Below, one piece after another: positions 56,086 through 64,000 of a stretch of 64,000 nucleotides of DNA. The first letter of the stretch is position 1; each line of letters begins with the position of its first letter. The stretch lies in assembly GCF_023704175.1 (NCBI RefSeq), contig NZ_CP084530.1:1324001-1388000 (forward strand). The letters are read 5' to 3'. Both the position numbers and the translations under genes were made by a program. Under the pieces are notes generated by a model. It was given only the letters and a program-made list of their open reading frames with translations. It made no database searches and was not told the DNA's origin. Source of the DNA: Paenibacillus sp. YPG26. Its GTDB lineage: Bacteria > Bacillota > Bacilli > Paenibacillales > Paenibacillaceae.

Positions 56086-56694
56086 ATGGATCATGCGGCA
56101 GTAGAAAATGTGATAGATGAGCAGGAGTATCGCCAAGTATTGAAGCGGATGTTGGAACTTGTATCTGTACCTGATGGTTATGCTTTGAGGCATGTACAAT
56201 GCCAACAACAGAATAGCAACGATGTATGGGTTGTTCGTTATGAGAAAGATTCAGGAGACAATAGTGGCTTAGGTGGAGAGCATTACTCCTTTGTTGTGCA
56301 GAAAAATAATCATAAGCTTCTCGGAATCACTTGGATGGACGCGAGTCTCTCATACGGCAACCTTCCCTCCAAGGAGGAAACGGAAGAGCTGGCTAAATCT
56401 TTTTTGAACAAAATAGAGCCAGGGCTGTTTGAACGGCTGGAACATAAATGGACCGATCTTCATCAAGAAACGATTCATGTTAAGAACCGCGATGGGGACC
56501 ATGAGGAAGTGATCGTGACTGGAATGAAATACAAATGCTATTTAAGAGATGAGCAAAATTATGCCTGGGTTATATTTGGCCCCGGGGGACAACTGATCAC
56601 GTTTGAACAGGGAATCATCTGGGAGGGAGGCAGAGTTACGGAAAAATGGCTCCACGATAGTTGGCTTGAGCAAGAGAATCACACGTTATCGTAG
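56086..56694 (+). CDS. Hypothetical protein in the MerR/MFS unit
   Basis: The 202-residue soluble protein has an N-terminal helical part (about 1-40) and an alternating beta-strand region ('VWVVRYEKDSG', 'HYSFVVQKNNHKLLGITWMD', 'AWVIFGPGGQLITFEQGI'), somewhat like PepSY/YcdB-type domains. ATG 56086 follows GATGAGGTG. It has no signal peptide. It lies 42 bases before the MFS gene and shares the MerR-controlled promoter. Function unknown. Confidence 0.65.
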   Translation: MDHAAVENVIDEQEYRQVLKRMLELVSVPDGYALRHVQCQQQNSNDVWVVRYEKDSGDNSGLGGEHYSFVVQKNNHKLLGITWMDASLSYGNLPSKEETEELAKSFLNKIEPGLFERLEHKWTDLHQETIHVKNRDGDHEEVIVTGMKYKCYLRDEQNYAWVIFGPGGQLITFEQGIIWEGGRVTEKWLHDSWLEQENHTLS

Positions 56695-56736
56695 TACTCC
56701 TCGATTGACTATGTGGAAAAGGAGTAAGTTCACCTT

Positions 56737-57939
56737 ATGAAAATTAAAGTTCTCGTACTGACGATTGCTGCCTTCACCGTCGGTCTTGTGGAATTGATCA
56801 TAGGCGGTGTACTGCCGCAAATTGCCGGTGACCTAAGCGTCCCTGTCAGTACGGCCGGTCAGCTCATTACAGCTTATGCCCTTGTATATGCCATATCTGG
56901 TCCTGTACTTATCGCACTGACGTCCAAGGCCGAGCGCCGTAAGCTGTATTTATGGTCATTGGTTGTTTTTGTCCTCGGAAGCCTGCTTGCTTTTTGGAGC
57001 CCGAATTTTGGTGTCCTGCTGATTTCACGTTTTGTTACGGCGGCCAGCGGCTCTTTGATTACAACCTTGTCGCTGACCATTGCCGTAAGATCCGTTCCGG
57101 AAAAGTTCCGAGCTCGTGTACTTGGTGTCATATCGATGGGCATGAGCTCGTCCATCGTACTCGGCCTTCCTCTGGGCGTTCTGGCAGCCGACCGGTTTGG
57201 CTGGCGTGTCCTGTTTCTGTTCATTGCCGTTTTTGCCTTGTTGACCATGCTTGTTGTATATAAACTCATGACGCCGATTGAGCCGCAGCACGTGATGCCG
57301 CTCCGTCAGCAGCTTACCTCACTGAAGAATATACGGGTTGCAGGGGCTCATGTAGTTACGCTGCTTATGATGGCGGGACACTATACGCTATATGCCTATT
57401 TCACGCCATTTCTGGAAAACATCATGCATATGGGGGCCTCCTGGATCAGTATTGTTTACTTTTTCTTCGGTGCCTCGGCCGTGGCAGGCGGTATGATCGG
57501 CGGTATATTATCGGATACTATCGGCGTGAAGCGGAGTATTTTGATCATCGTCGGCGTGTTTTCACTGCCTCTGTTTATTTTGCCGTTTTCAGCTTCGCTA
57601 ATCCCTCTATTTGTTGTGCTGATCTTTATTTGGGGGGCGTCAAGCTGGGCATTGGCTCCTGCACAGCAAAGTTATCTGATCGAAACGGCACCGGAAACAT
57701 CAGAAATTCAACAGAGCTTTAACTTTTCCGCCCTGCATGCGGGTATCGCAGCTGGATCGGCCATCGGTGGGATTGTGATTCATCGTACTTCATCCGGAGC
57801 GTATAATGCTTGGTTTGGCGGAGCCATTGTTATGCTGGCTTTTGTCGCAGCCTTATATACGTTTTATCATAAACCCTTACTCCGAGAATCAGGAAAAGTG
57901 GGGCCAGTCGCACAATTGCGCAGCGGAGAAGAGACTTAG
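56737..57939 (+). CDS. MFS exporter (AraJ/YdhP-like)
   Basis: The 400-residue transporter has twelve predicted helices. Landmarks are 'AFTVGLVELIIGGVLPQIAGDLSV' in helix 1, 'SKAERRKLYLWSLVVF' in the loop 2-3 region and 'SMGMSSSIVLGLPLGVL' in helix 5 (drug:H+ antiporter-1 type). These proteins export sugars, drugs or metabolites by proton exchange. AAAAGGAG precedes the ATG. Control by the divergent MerR regulator suggests induction by a toxic compound. Confidence 0.92.
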   Translation: MKIKVLVLTIAAFTVGLVELIIGGVLPQIAGDLSVPVSTAGQLITAYALVYAISGPVLIALTSKAERRKLYLWSLVVFVLGSLLAFWSPNFGVLLISRFVTAASGSLITTLSLTIAVRSVPEKFRARVLGVISMGMSSSIVLGLPLGVLAADRFGWRVLFLFIAVFALLTMLVVYKLMTPIEPQHVMPLRQQLTSLKNIRVAGAHVVTLLMMAGHYTLYAYFTPFLENIMHMGASWISIVYFFFGASAVAGGMIGGILSDTIGVKRSILIIVGVFSLPLFILPFSASLIPLFVVLIFIWGASSWALAPAQQSYLIETAPETSEIQQSFNFSALHAGIAAGSAIGGIVIHRTSSGAYNAWFGGAIVMLAFVAALYTFYHKPLLRESGKVGPVAQLRSGEET

Positions 57940-58341
57940 GTTAACGTGTCCGTTCTGCTGATGCTGTTCTGCGAGCGGCATGCCGGGTCCGAAAGCCGTG
58001 CATGACCGCTCTCTGAAAGCCGATATGACGTGCTGCTGTACGTGCAGCCTGTTCATAAGTGCAAACAAGGAAGTGCCGCTTAATCAACGGCACTTCCTTG
58101 TTTGTGATGATATCTTGATTCCGCCCTCTAAGGCTTTGGCGAGAGAAGTCTCTGGCTGTGCCATCCACCCGGCAAAACCTAAGAGACTCTAAAGGGAAGG
58201 TTCAAAACATAATTTTCATGATAATATGCTTACACCAAATGGGTGAGAAAATACGATGCCGCATAAGGTTATTTGCAAGTCGCTTCCGCAATTCGGAATA
58301 AATACTGCTGCCAAAGGCACAGTCTGTCTCAAGTTCAGAAC
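57940..58341. other. Intergenic region between convergent MFS and M42 genes
   Basis: A very strong terminator sits at 58062-58104 and a small GCTGC / GCAGC hairpin before it near 58031. No convincing gene is seen. Confidence 0.6.
58062..58104. terminator. 17-bp perfect hairpin, bidirectional terminator
   Basis: CAAACAAGGAAGTGCCG (58062-58078) and its exact complement (58088-58104) are separated by CTTAATCAA. The ends are A-rich and T-rich, so it can stop transcripts from both sides. Confidence 0.8.
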
Positions 58342-59415
58342 TTAGCTTCGCTCCAGGATTGTGTTCAGGGTCGTCCGGTCCAGTCCGCGAACCAGCTTGA
58401 TCAACAGCTCCTTGGCTGCCGCATAATCGTCGGTATGAAGAATGGACGACGAGGTGTGAATATAGCGTGAGCAGACACCAATAACCGTAGAAGGGACCCC
58501 AATTCCGCTAAGATGGACCTGACCGGCATCCGTACCGCCCGGGGATACGAAGTACTGGTATTTGATCTTGTGGGTATCCGCGGTGTCTTGTACATATTCA
58601 ACCAAGCCCCGATGGGTCAGCATGGTAGGGTCGAGTATGCGCAGCAGCGCCCCCTCGCCCAACTGGCCGAATTGACGTTTGTCCCCGGTCATATCGTTTG
58701 CTGCACTTGCATCCAGCCCGAAAAAGATATCCGGCTGAATCAGATTCGCCGAGGTACGCGCCCCGCGAAGGCCCAGTTCTTCCTGAACCGTAGCCCCTGC
58801 ATACAGCACATTAGGCAGCTTCTCCTGATGAAGTGCCTCCATCAGTTCAATGGCTAGACCCACTCCATAGCGGTTATCCCAGGCTTTGGCCATAATCTTC
58901 TTCGGATTGGCGAGAGGGGTGAATTCACAGATGGGCACAATCTGTTGTCCAGGACGGACGCCGAAGCTCTCAGCCTCCTCCTTACTGTCCGCACCAATAT
59001 CCAAATACATCGTTTTGAGGTCTACGGGCTTGCTGCGCAGAGCGTCATCGAGCAGGTGAGTCGGAATAGAGCCGACTACCCCGACGATCCGTCCCTGGGG
59101 TGTAATAATCTGAAGCCGCTGGGCAAGCACGGCTTGGCTCCACCATCCGCCGAGAGGCTGGAAGGTAATCATCCCGTTAGGAGTGATGCCTGTAACCATG
59201 AACCCTACTTCATCCATATGTCCTGCAACCATAACTTTAGGTCCTTGTTCGTCTCCGCGGAGGACACCGAATAGACTGCCCAAGCGATCCTGCACGAACT
59301 CTTCGGTATAGGAAGAGAGCCGCTCTTTCACGAAGCCGCGAAGCTCCCGCTCAAAGCCAGGTGCTGAAGGGAATTCAGTCAAGGTGCGAAATAGCTCAAG
59401 TGTGTGTTCATTCAT
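58342..59415 (-). CDS. M42-family metallo-aminopeptidase
   Basis: ATG 59415 follows AAAGGGGA and gives 357 residues, the usual length for YsdC/YtoP/FrvX-type tetrahedral aminopeptidases with two metal ions. Ligands and catalytic residues are visible in '[12 protein letters not shown]' (His, Asp), '[14 protein letters not shown]' (Asp), '[11 protein letters not shown]' (Glu, Glu), 'GLDASAAND' (Asp) and the C-terminal '[14 protein letters not shown]' (His). It trims peptides in the cytoplasm. Some relatives were annotated as glucanases, but the ligand set fits a peptidase. Confidence 0.92.
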   Translation of the reverse strand: MNEHTLELFRTLTEFPSAPGFERELRGFVKERLSSYTEEFVQDRLGSLFGVLRGDEQGPKVMVAGHMDEVGFMVTGITPNGMITFQPLGGWWSQAVLAQRLQIITPQGRIVGVVGSIPTHLLDDALRSKPVDLKTMYLDIGADSKEEAESFGVRPGQQIVPICEFTPLANPKKIMAKAWDNRYGVGLAIELMEALHQEKLPNVLYAGATVQEELGLRGARTSANLIQPDIFFGLDASAANDMTGDKRQFGQLGEGALLRILDPTMLTHRGLVEYVQDTADTHKIKYQYFVSPGGTDAGQVHLSGIGVPSTVIGVCSRYIHTSSSILHTDDYAAAKELLIKLVRGLDRTTLNTILERS

Positions 59416-59557
59416 ATCGAGTATTCCCCTTTCGTTCAATATTTCTAGTATGAACTACGATGTAAGCCTTGTCGAGTTGATGAGCTCAAGGGTTATAACA
59501 TGCACAGAACTCCTCAGCCAGCATACGATGTGTAAGGTCCTGCTTGGGGGGAGTCTT

Positions 59558-59668
59558 ATGACAATTGTCCAGTTGAAGCAACTGCTTATGATCTGTCTGC
59601 TGTTCATTTTGCTTGTTATCGTGCTCTATTTTTTCGAGAGGCAATCTCGCCTGCTGCTGATGTACTGA
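59558..59668 (+). CDS. 36-residue single-span membrane peptide
   Basis: ATG 59558 has GGGGGGAG five bases upstream. The peptide has one long hydrophobic helix (about 9-26) followed by a basic tail and is closed by a terminator. The ribosome site, terminator and independent orientation support a genuine small protein gene. It stands between the divergent M42 gene and spoVAE. Function unknown. Confidence 0.6.
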   Translation: MTIVQLKQLLMICLLFILLVIVLYFFERQSRLLLMY

Positions 59669-59677
59669 ACAGGTACT

Positions 59678-59711
59678 GAACAGTCTCCTGCCGGAGGCTG
59701 TTCTTCTTTAT
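59678..59711 (+). terminator. Terminator after the small membrane peptide
   Basis: GAACAGTCTCC / GGAGGCTGTTC stem (one wobble pair) with a TGCC loop, followed by TTCTTTATTTT. Confidence 0.8.
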
Positions 59712-59870
59712 TTTAACTTTGGCATATGGATGATTTACCAATCATAACAATCCGCACTGCAACAAATAATGAGGGGGACGAGCTCAGCCGCGCTGCTAAT
59801 GCGCTTGGCTCACACACATATCCTGGATCGATGATATGTATGGATTAACCTATGAAAGGGGCAGGATCAG

Positions 59871-60221
59871 ATGATATTTCTCTGGGCATTTATCATCGGA
59901 GGTTTATTTTGTGTAGTGGGTCAGCTTATGTTCGACCTGTTCAAGCTTACTCCGGCCCATACAATGAGTACTCTGGTGGTCATTGGAGCCCTTATGGATG
60001 CATTCGGCTGGTACGATCCATTGATCAAATTTGCAGGTGCCGGGGCTTCGGTACCGATTACCAGCTTCGGGAACGCGCTTGTTCATGGGGCGATGACAGA
60101 GCTCAACAAGGAGGGCTGGATCGGGATTGTTGCGGGTATATTTGAAGTGACAAGCGCGGGGATCTCCTCTGCGATTATATTCTCGTTCTTTGCCGCATTG
60201 TTGGTTCGTCCCAGAGGATAA
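59871..60221 (+). CDS. spoVAE: Stage V sporulation protein AE (SpoVAEb type)
   Basis: The 116-residue membrane protein matches remembered B. subtilis SpoVAEb nearly end to end: 'FKLTPAHTMSTLVV', 'FAGAGASVPITSFGNALVHGAM', 'FEVTSAGISSAIIF'. It is part of the SpoVA channel that moves dipicolinic acid into the forespore and out at germination. AAAGGGG precedes the ATG. In most spore-formers it is next to spoVAC and spoVAD; neither is in this stretch, so this is an isolated gene or the rest lies elsewhere. Confidence 0.93.
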   Translation: MIFLWAFIIGGLFCVVGQLMFDLFKLTPAHTMSTLVVIGALMDAFGWYDPLIKFAGAGASVPITSFGNALVHGAMTELNKEGWIGIVAGIFEVTSAGISSAIIFSFFAALLVRPRG

Positions 60222-60491
60222 GAAGCCTGCTCGGCACAGAGATGTCCATAAGGTATCGCGTTCACAACGGCATGGATGACACGAACGCGTGGATAAGAGA
60301 AACCCTTTTTTGAAGATTGGTTGTGTTCCATTACTTCCATTTTCAAGAGAGTGGTTTCTTTTTTTTGGCTGTTATTAAGAAATCGAAGGAACTATACGCA
60401 GGCCCATCTCATCATGTACAATAGGAAGATATATACAGGCTTAAAGTTTATTGTTATTTTGTGAACATTTTGATGAGGGGGAAAGTCAGGC

Positions 60492-61448
60492 ATGACGTTG
60501 ATGAGAGAATCCGTGCAAGCTGCAACAGCTATCCGAGTGAATCTGGAATCATGTATATTAGGTAAATCCTTTGAAATAAAGCTATTGTTGACCGCGCTTT
60601 TTGCGGGAGGGCACGTCCTGATTGAAGATGTGCCAGGAACGGGCAAAACCCAGCTGATCAAGGCCCTGGCCAGATCCATGAATGGGGAATACCGCAGAAT
60701 CCAGTGTAATCCGGATATTCTGCCAAGCGATATTACGGGGGTATCCGTATTTCATCCCCAGGAAGAGCGCTTCGTCTTTCGGCCAGGTCCTGTAATGACT
60801 CATATCCTTCTTGCAGATGAGATTAACAGGGCTACAACAAAGACGCAGTCGGCCCTGCTTGAGGTTATGGAAGAGCGGAATGTGACAGTGGACGGGGTAA
60901 CCTATGGACTGCCGAATCCTTTTATGCTGTGTGCGACCCAGAATCCGATTGATTTCGAAGGCACTTATATGCTTCCCGAGGCTCAGCTGGACCGTTTCAT
61001 GATGAAGCTGCGCATGGGTTACCCTGATGAGAGTACCGAAAGAACCATGCTGCACTCCCACCAGAAGGGACAGCCTGTGGATCAGCTTGAGCCTGTGACC
61101 CACATGGACGAAATTGCCCGTATACAAGAGGAAATTCGGCTTGTGCATATTGATGATGCCGTGCTGAATTATCTGCTGGAGATTGTGCGTCGTACCCGCG
61201 AATATGAAGGCGTGCTGCTTGGCGCCAGCCCGAGGGCTTCCCTGGCATTTCTTAATGCGGTGAAAGCGTATGCATTCCTGAATGAACGCAGTTATGTACT
61301 TCCTGATGATATCAAAATCCTGGTTCCCTATGTGTTGGGCCACCGGATTTTGCTCCGGCCTGAAGCTAGGCTGGACAGCCTGAACACGGATACTGTATTG
61401 CAGAACATTCTCAGACAAGTCGACGTCCCGGTTTCTGTGGAGCGATAA
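60492..61448 (+). CDS. MoxR-family AAA+ ATPase
   Basis: The 318-residue AAA+ protein has Walker A 'EDVPGTGKTQ' (about 42-51), Walker B 'ILLADEINRA' (about 105), the MoxR 'ATQNPIDFEGTYMLPEAQLDRFMMK' region and sensor 2 'GASPRASLAFLNAVKAYA'. MoxR ATPases act as chaperones for partners with VWA or DUF58 domains. It heads a three-gene unit with a DUF58 protein and a transglutaminase, a widespread set. GAGGGGGA precedes ATG 60492. Confidence 0.93.
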   Translation: MTLMRESVQAATAIRVNLESCILGKSFEIKLLLTALFAGGHVLIEDVPGTGKTQLIKALARSMNGEYRRIQCNPDILPSDITGVSVFHPQEERFVFRPGPVMTHILLADEINRATTKTQSALLEVMEERNVTVDGVTYGLPNPFMLCATQNPIDFEGTYMLPEAQLDRFMMKLRMGYPDESTERTMLHSHQKGQPVDQLEPVTHMDEIARIQEEIRLVHIDDAVLNYLLEIVRRTREYEGVLLGASPRASLAFLNAVKAYAFLNERSYVLPDDIKILVPYVLGHRILLRPEARLDSLNTDTVLQNILRQVDVPVSVER

Positions 61449-61491
61449 GCTTGTGAATCAAAGCTTGTTGGCTTTAGAAGGAGGGTCAGGG

Positions 61492-62694
61492 ATGAAGCGA
61501 CTATGGAGACCGGCTGTATTATGGCTGGTATGTCTGGTATACACCTTGTTTCAAGGAGGCAAAACCTCCATTATGCTGCTAATGATGGTCTCAATTCTGA
61601 TGGTATACTGGGCGCTCAGCAGCTGGATCGGTCTAAGGAAAATAAGCGGATCAAGATCCCTGTCCATGGAAGGCGGGCCGGGAGGCCAGATGCAGGCCGG
61701 GGATCAGGTGCAGGTCAAGCTGAATCTGGAGCATGGCGGCTGGGCGCCGCATCCATTTATTGTTGTACGTGAAACATTGAAGCGGCACAGCGGCAGTTCT
61801 TGGGCCTTTGAAGAAAGTGTAATTCCGAGGTTTCGTTCGGGAGCACAGATCTCTTTCCAGACACCGCCGCTGGAGCGGGGCAGATATACTTTTGCGGAGA
61901 CCGAATGCAGTGCCGAGGACATCTTCGGTCTTATCAAGCATTCGCGCAAGTTTGATTTCAAAGGTGAATTCTATGTGCTGCCGAGAACCGTATTTATTCC
62001 ATATTGGCATTTGACCGACCGCAACTCCCGGTTCGCAGGTCCGGAGAATGCGTTGTCCCTGTCCCGGCGTGAGACGACTCAAATCAATGGAGTCAGAGAG
62101 TATGTCTATGGGGACCGCTTGTCCAGGATCCACTGGAATGCTACTGCGAAGACAGGGAGCTGGAAGTCCAAAGAATTTGAACATGAGTCTCTCCCGAAGA
62201 CAGTAATGGTACTCGACGCCAGTCAAGGCAGTTATCCAGACCCGGCAGAATTCGAGCTTGCCGTATCTACTGTAGCCTCCTTGCTGGATTACAGCGCGAG
62301 AGAACGTATGAGTATCGGGATGTGCACAGTGGGAAGCCGCTTCACAGGATTTCTTCCAACAGATCATGCTGAAGGGCGTCAGCGGATGATACAGCATTTG
62401 GTGGACATCAAGGCGGATGGTCAGGGCCATCTGAGAGATAGGCTGGCCGGGAGAAGGGAATTGTTCGCACCAAGTACTTTCTTTGTGCTTATTAGTTCAC
62501 GGGCAGACAAAGAAATCCTGGAGACCTTGCAGTGGGCGAAGTCCAACCAGATGTCCCCTTACCATATCTTGATCGGTGAAGCTCCGCAGAACGAACAAGT
62601 CCTGGCTTCCTTACGTCAGCAAGGCTTGCGGGGAATCGTTGTTCCTTCTCTACAGGAGCTTCCTGTGTCCATGAGAGGAGGACGCTATGTTTAA
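61492..62694 (+). CDS. DUF58 membrane protein
   Basis: ATG 61492 follows GGAGGGT; GTG 61453 is a weaker alternative that would nearly touch the MoxR stop. The 400-residue protein has two close membrane helices (about 8-45), a beta domain, and the DUF58 core near residue 200 ('REYVYGDRLSRIHWNATAKTG'), followed by a von Willebrand A-like fold ('VMVLDASQGSYP'). It is the usual partner of MoxR. The last eight bases overlap the next start. Confidence 0.92.
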   Translation: MKRLWRPAVLWLVCLVYTLFQGGKTSIMLLMMVSILMVYWALSSWIGLRKISGSRSLSMEGGPGGQMQAGDQVQVKLNLEHGGWAPHPFIVVRETLKRHSGSSWAFEESVIPRFRSGAQISFQTPPLERGRYTFAETECSAEDIFGLIKHSRKFDFKGEFYVLPRTVFIPYWHLTDRNSRFAGPENALSLSRRETTQINGVREYVYGDRLSRIHWNATAKTGSWKSKEFEHESLPKTVMVLDASQGSYPDPAEFELAVSTVASLLDYSARERMSIGMCTVGSRFTGFLPTDHAEGRQRMIQHLVDIKADGQGHLRDRLAGRRELFAPSTFFVLISSRADKEILETLQWAKSNQMSPYHILIGEAPQNEQVLASLRQQGLRGIVVPSLQELPVSMRGGRYV

Positions 62695-64000
62695 CAGGTT
62701 AGGCAAAGTACAGTACTCATGGTATTTTATTCTTTGTATTATTTGGGTCATGATTATGTCTGTCCAGTGGATTCATTTCGTTAAGCCGATCTGGTACAAC
62801 GAGACCTCGGTGCTTGTTCTGTATGTTTTGATTGCTTCGGCCGCAGCGGAGGCCCTGCTGCCTTTTAACAGGTGGCTCAAGTGGGGAGTTAAGGTTGCCG
62901 CCATCGTCATTATTCATTATTGGGTGTTATCTTCTTATTCTGTTTTTGTTGCAGACGGGCCTTTGATTCCCGGTAATGTCATCAAGTTCCTGAAGAGCCT
63001 GGACCCTTATATCTGGTTCTCTCTGCCTGCCTGGGGATTGTTTGAGCTTGCGATCCGGCTTGCGAGCTATCGCGGGTTTATCCTTCTCTTTACGGGGATG
63101 AATATTATAACCTTCGCCATCCTCGACTCGTTCACCAGCTATTATTTGTGGCCACAAGTGGCCTGGACGGTCTTCGCGGGACTTGGCTGGCTGGTCAGCT
63201 TTCATTTCCACCGGTATCAGATTAAATATCCGCGGGGCTGGAGCCACTTGCGGCTGTATCCGTTCAAAGTCCTTGCGAATGTTGTGGTAGTATTCTGCTG
63301 TGTTTTGCTGCTCGGAGTCAGCATGCCTGAGGTGTCACCGGTGCTGACCGATCCATACTCGGCATGGTTGAAATCCAGAGAGAATAAATATGGCAAGGCG
63401 GAGGAAGCCGATAAGAAGGAAGGGCAATCCGCTTCCGGATACAGCAGGGATGATTCGAAGCTTGGCGGCGGATTCACGTTTGACTACAGCTACGTCATGT
63501 CTGTGACTTCATCGAAGGCGGCTTATTGGCGGGGAGAGACGCGTGATCTCTATACAGGAACAGGCTGGGCTCTCCATGAGGGGCATGCGAATGACTCTTC
63601 AAATATTCTGGATCAGTCCGTGCACGACAACAGGCTGGGTAAGAAGGTGAAGACCGAGCCAGTGGTACAGACAGTTGTAATGACCGGCAAGCGAAGCTAT
63701 CCGGTGCTGTTCGGAGCCTACTCCATTTCGAAGATCACACTGCTTAATAAAGAGGAGAAGGCCAAAGGTCCAATAGCGAGATGGCATCCGGGGGATAGCT
63801 CTGTGACGTGGGAGGGCTTTGACAAAAATCCGAAGAGTGCCGGATATCCTTCCATATACCAAGTGAAATCCGAGATACCGATTATTCCGTTGAGGGAGCT
63901 GAGGTCATCTGATTATGACTCCCTGTACCCGGATGGAGTGGAAGATAAGTATTTGCAATTAAATCCTGACTTTCCTGACAGTGTAAGAGAGCTTGCCGAG
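62687..64000 (+). CDS. Transglutaminase-like membrane protein (TgpA/DUF3488 type), 5' part
   Basis: ATG 62687 after GAGGAGGACGC overlaps the DUF58 gene end. About 438 residues are visible: roughly five to six N-terminal membrane helices (1-215) and the start of an extracellular beta region with 'YWRGETRDLYTGTGW', which precedes the transglutaminase core in this family. The catalytic Cys-His-Asp region is beyond the right edge. The gene order MoxR-DUF58-TgpA is common in bacteria. The role is in the envelope but not well defined. Confidence 0.88.
   Translation, partial: MFNRLGKVQYSWYFILCIIWVMIMSVQWIHFVKPIWYNETSVLVLYVLIASAAAEALLPFNRWLKWGVKVAAIVIIHYWVLSSYSVFVADGPLIPGNVIKFLKSLDPYIWFSLPAWGLFELAIRLASYRGFILLFTGMNIITFAILDSFTSYYLWPQVAWTVFAGLGWLVSFHFHRYQIKYPRGWSHLRLYPFKVLANVVVVFCCVLLLGVSMPEVSPVLTDPYSAWLKSRENKYGKAEEADKKEGQSASGYSRDDSKLGGGFTFDYSYVMSVTSSKAAYWRGETRDLYTGTGWALHEGHANDSSNILDQSVHDNRLGKKVKTEPVVQTVVMTGKRSYPVLFGAYSISKITLLNKEEKAKGPIARWHPGDSSVTWEGFDKNPKSAGYPSIYQVKSEIPIIPLRELRSSDYDSLYPDGVEDKYLQLNPDFPDSVRELAE

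Noticed and set aside
61651-62430. 259-codon minus-strand frame over the DUF58 gene
   Set aside because: Antisense shadow within a conserved three-gene operon.

Overview
The window is chromosomal DNA from a spore-forming, Gram-positive bacterium, most probably Paenibacillus or a close relative. The evidence is a sigma-K gene, spoVAE, a collagen-like spore-surface protein, a bacillithiol deacetylase (YojF/BshB2), an S-layer-homology protein, YesM/YesN-type two-component genes, many TTG/GTG starts with strong AGGAGG-type ribosome sites, and moderate G+C with A+T-richer islands. No rRNA, tRNA or CRISPR array was seen.

Region 1 (1-8 kb) is housekeeping and signalling: the yojF-bshB2 pair, an MHYT-GGDEF-EAL protein, a membrane-anchored hydrolase, an intact sigK with its terminator, and an AraC regulator coupled to an EamA exporter. 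Region 2 (8-19.5 kb) is an A+T-richer accessory island. It opens with two decayed partial copies of sigK that bracket the remains of a Zeta-like toxin pair. Next is a very large secreted protein made of nine repeats of about 95 residues, interrupted by an intact IS3-family element. It ends with a secreted Rhs/YD-repeat protein whose C-terminal tip carries a His/Cys pair resembling clan CD (caspase-like) peptidases, followed by a small candidate immunity gene.

Region 3 (19.6-29 kb) holds a manganese catalase, an SLH surface protein, a lone Sfp-type phosphopantetheinyl transferase, a two-gene collagen-like spore-surface locus, and a diguanylate cyclase gene with one in-frame amber codon that overlaps a solute-binding lipoprotein gene. 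Region 4 (29.4-46 kb) is a carbohydrate sensing, import and degradation locus. It has a YtfQ-YtfR-YtfT-YjfF-type galactose/galactofuranose ABC importer, an HPr-like protein that lacks the phosphocarrier histidine but keeps the regulatory serine region, a histidine kinase/response regulator pair, two more sugar-binding lipoproteins (one a clear YtfQ paralogue), a secreted GH5 beta-mannanase behind a promoter with a perfect CcpA (cre) site in its spacer, a chemoreceptor and an orphan solute-binding protein. A second, imperfect cre-like site lies in the kinase promoter.

Region 5 (46-64 kb) contains a TIM-barrel sugar isomerase, two adjacent glycosyltransferase genes, an orphan Spo0B-type sensor kinase, an EamA transporter, a WYL regulator with an AHSA1 protein, a CBS protein, a MerR regulator divergent from an MFS exporter operon with two matching palindromic operators, an M42 aminopeptidase, a 36-residue membrane peptide, an isolated spoVAE, and a MoxR-DUF58-transglutaminase operon that runs off the right edge.

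All calls are by eye from sequence and remembered family features; no database search was run.
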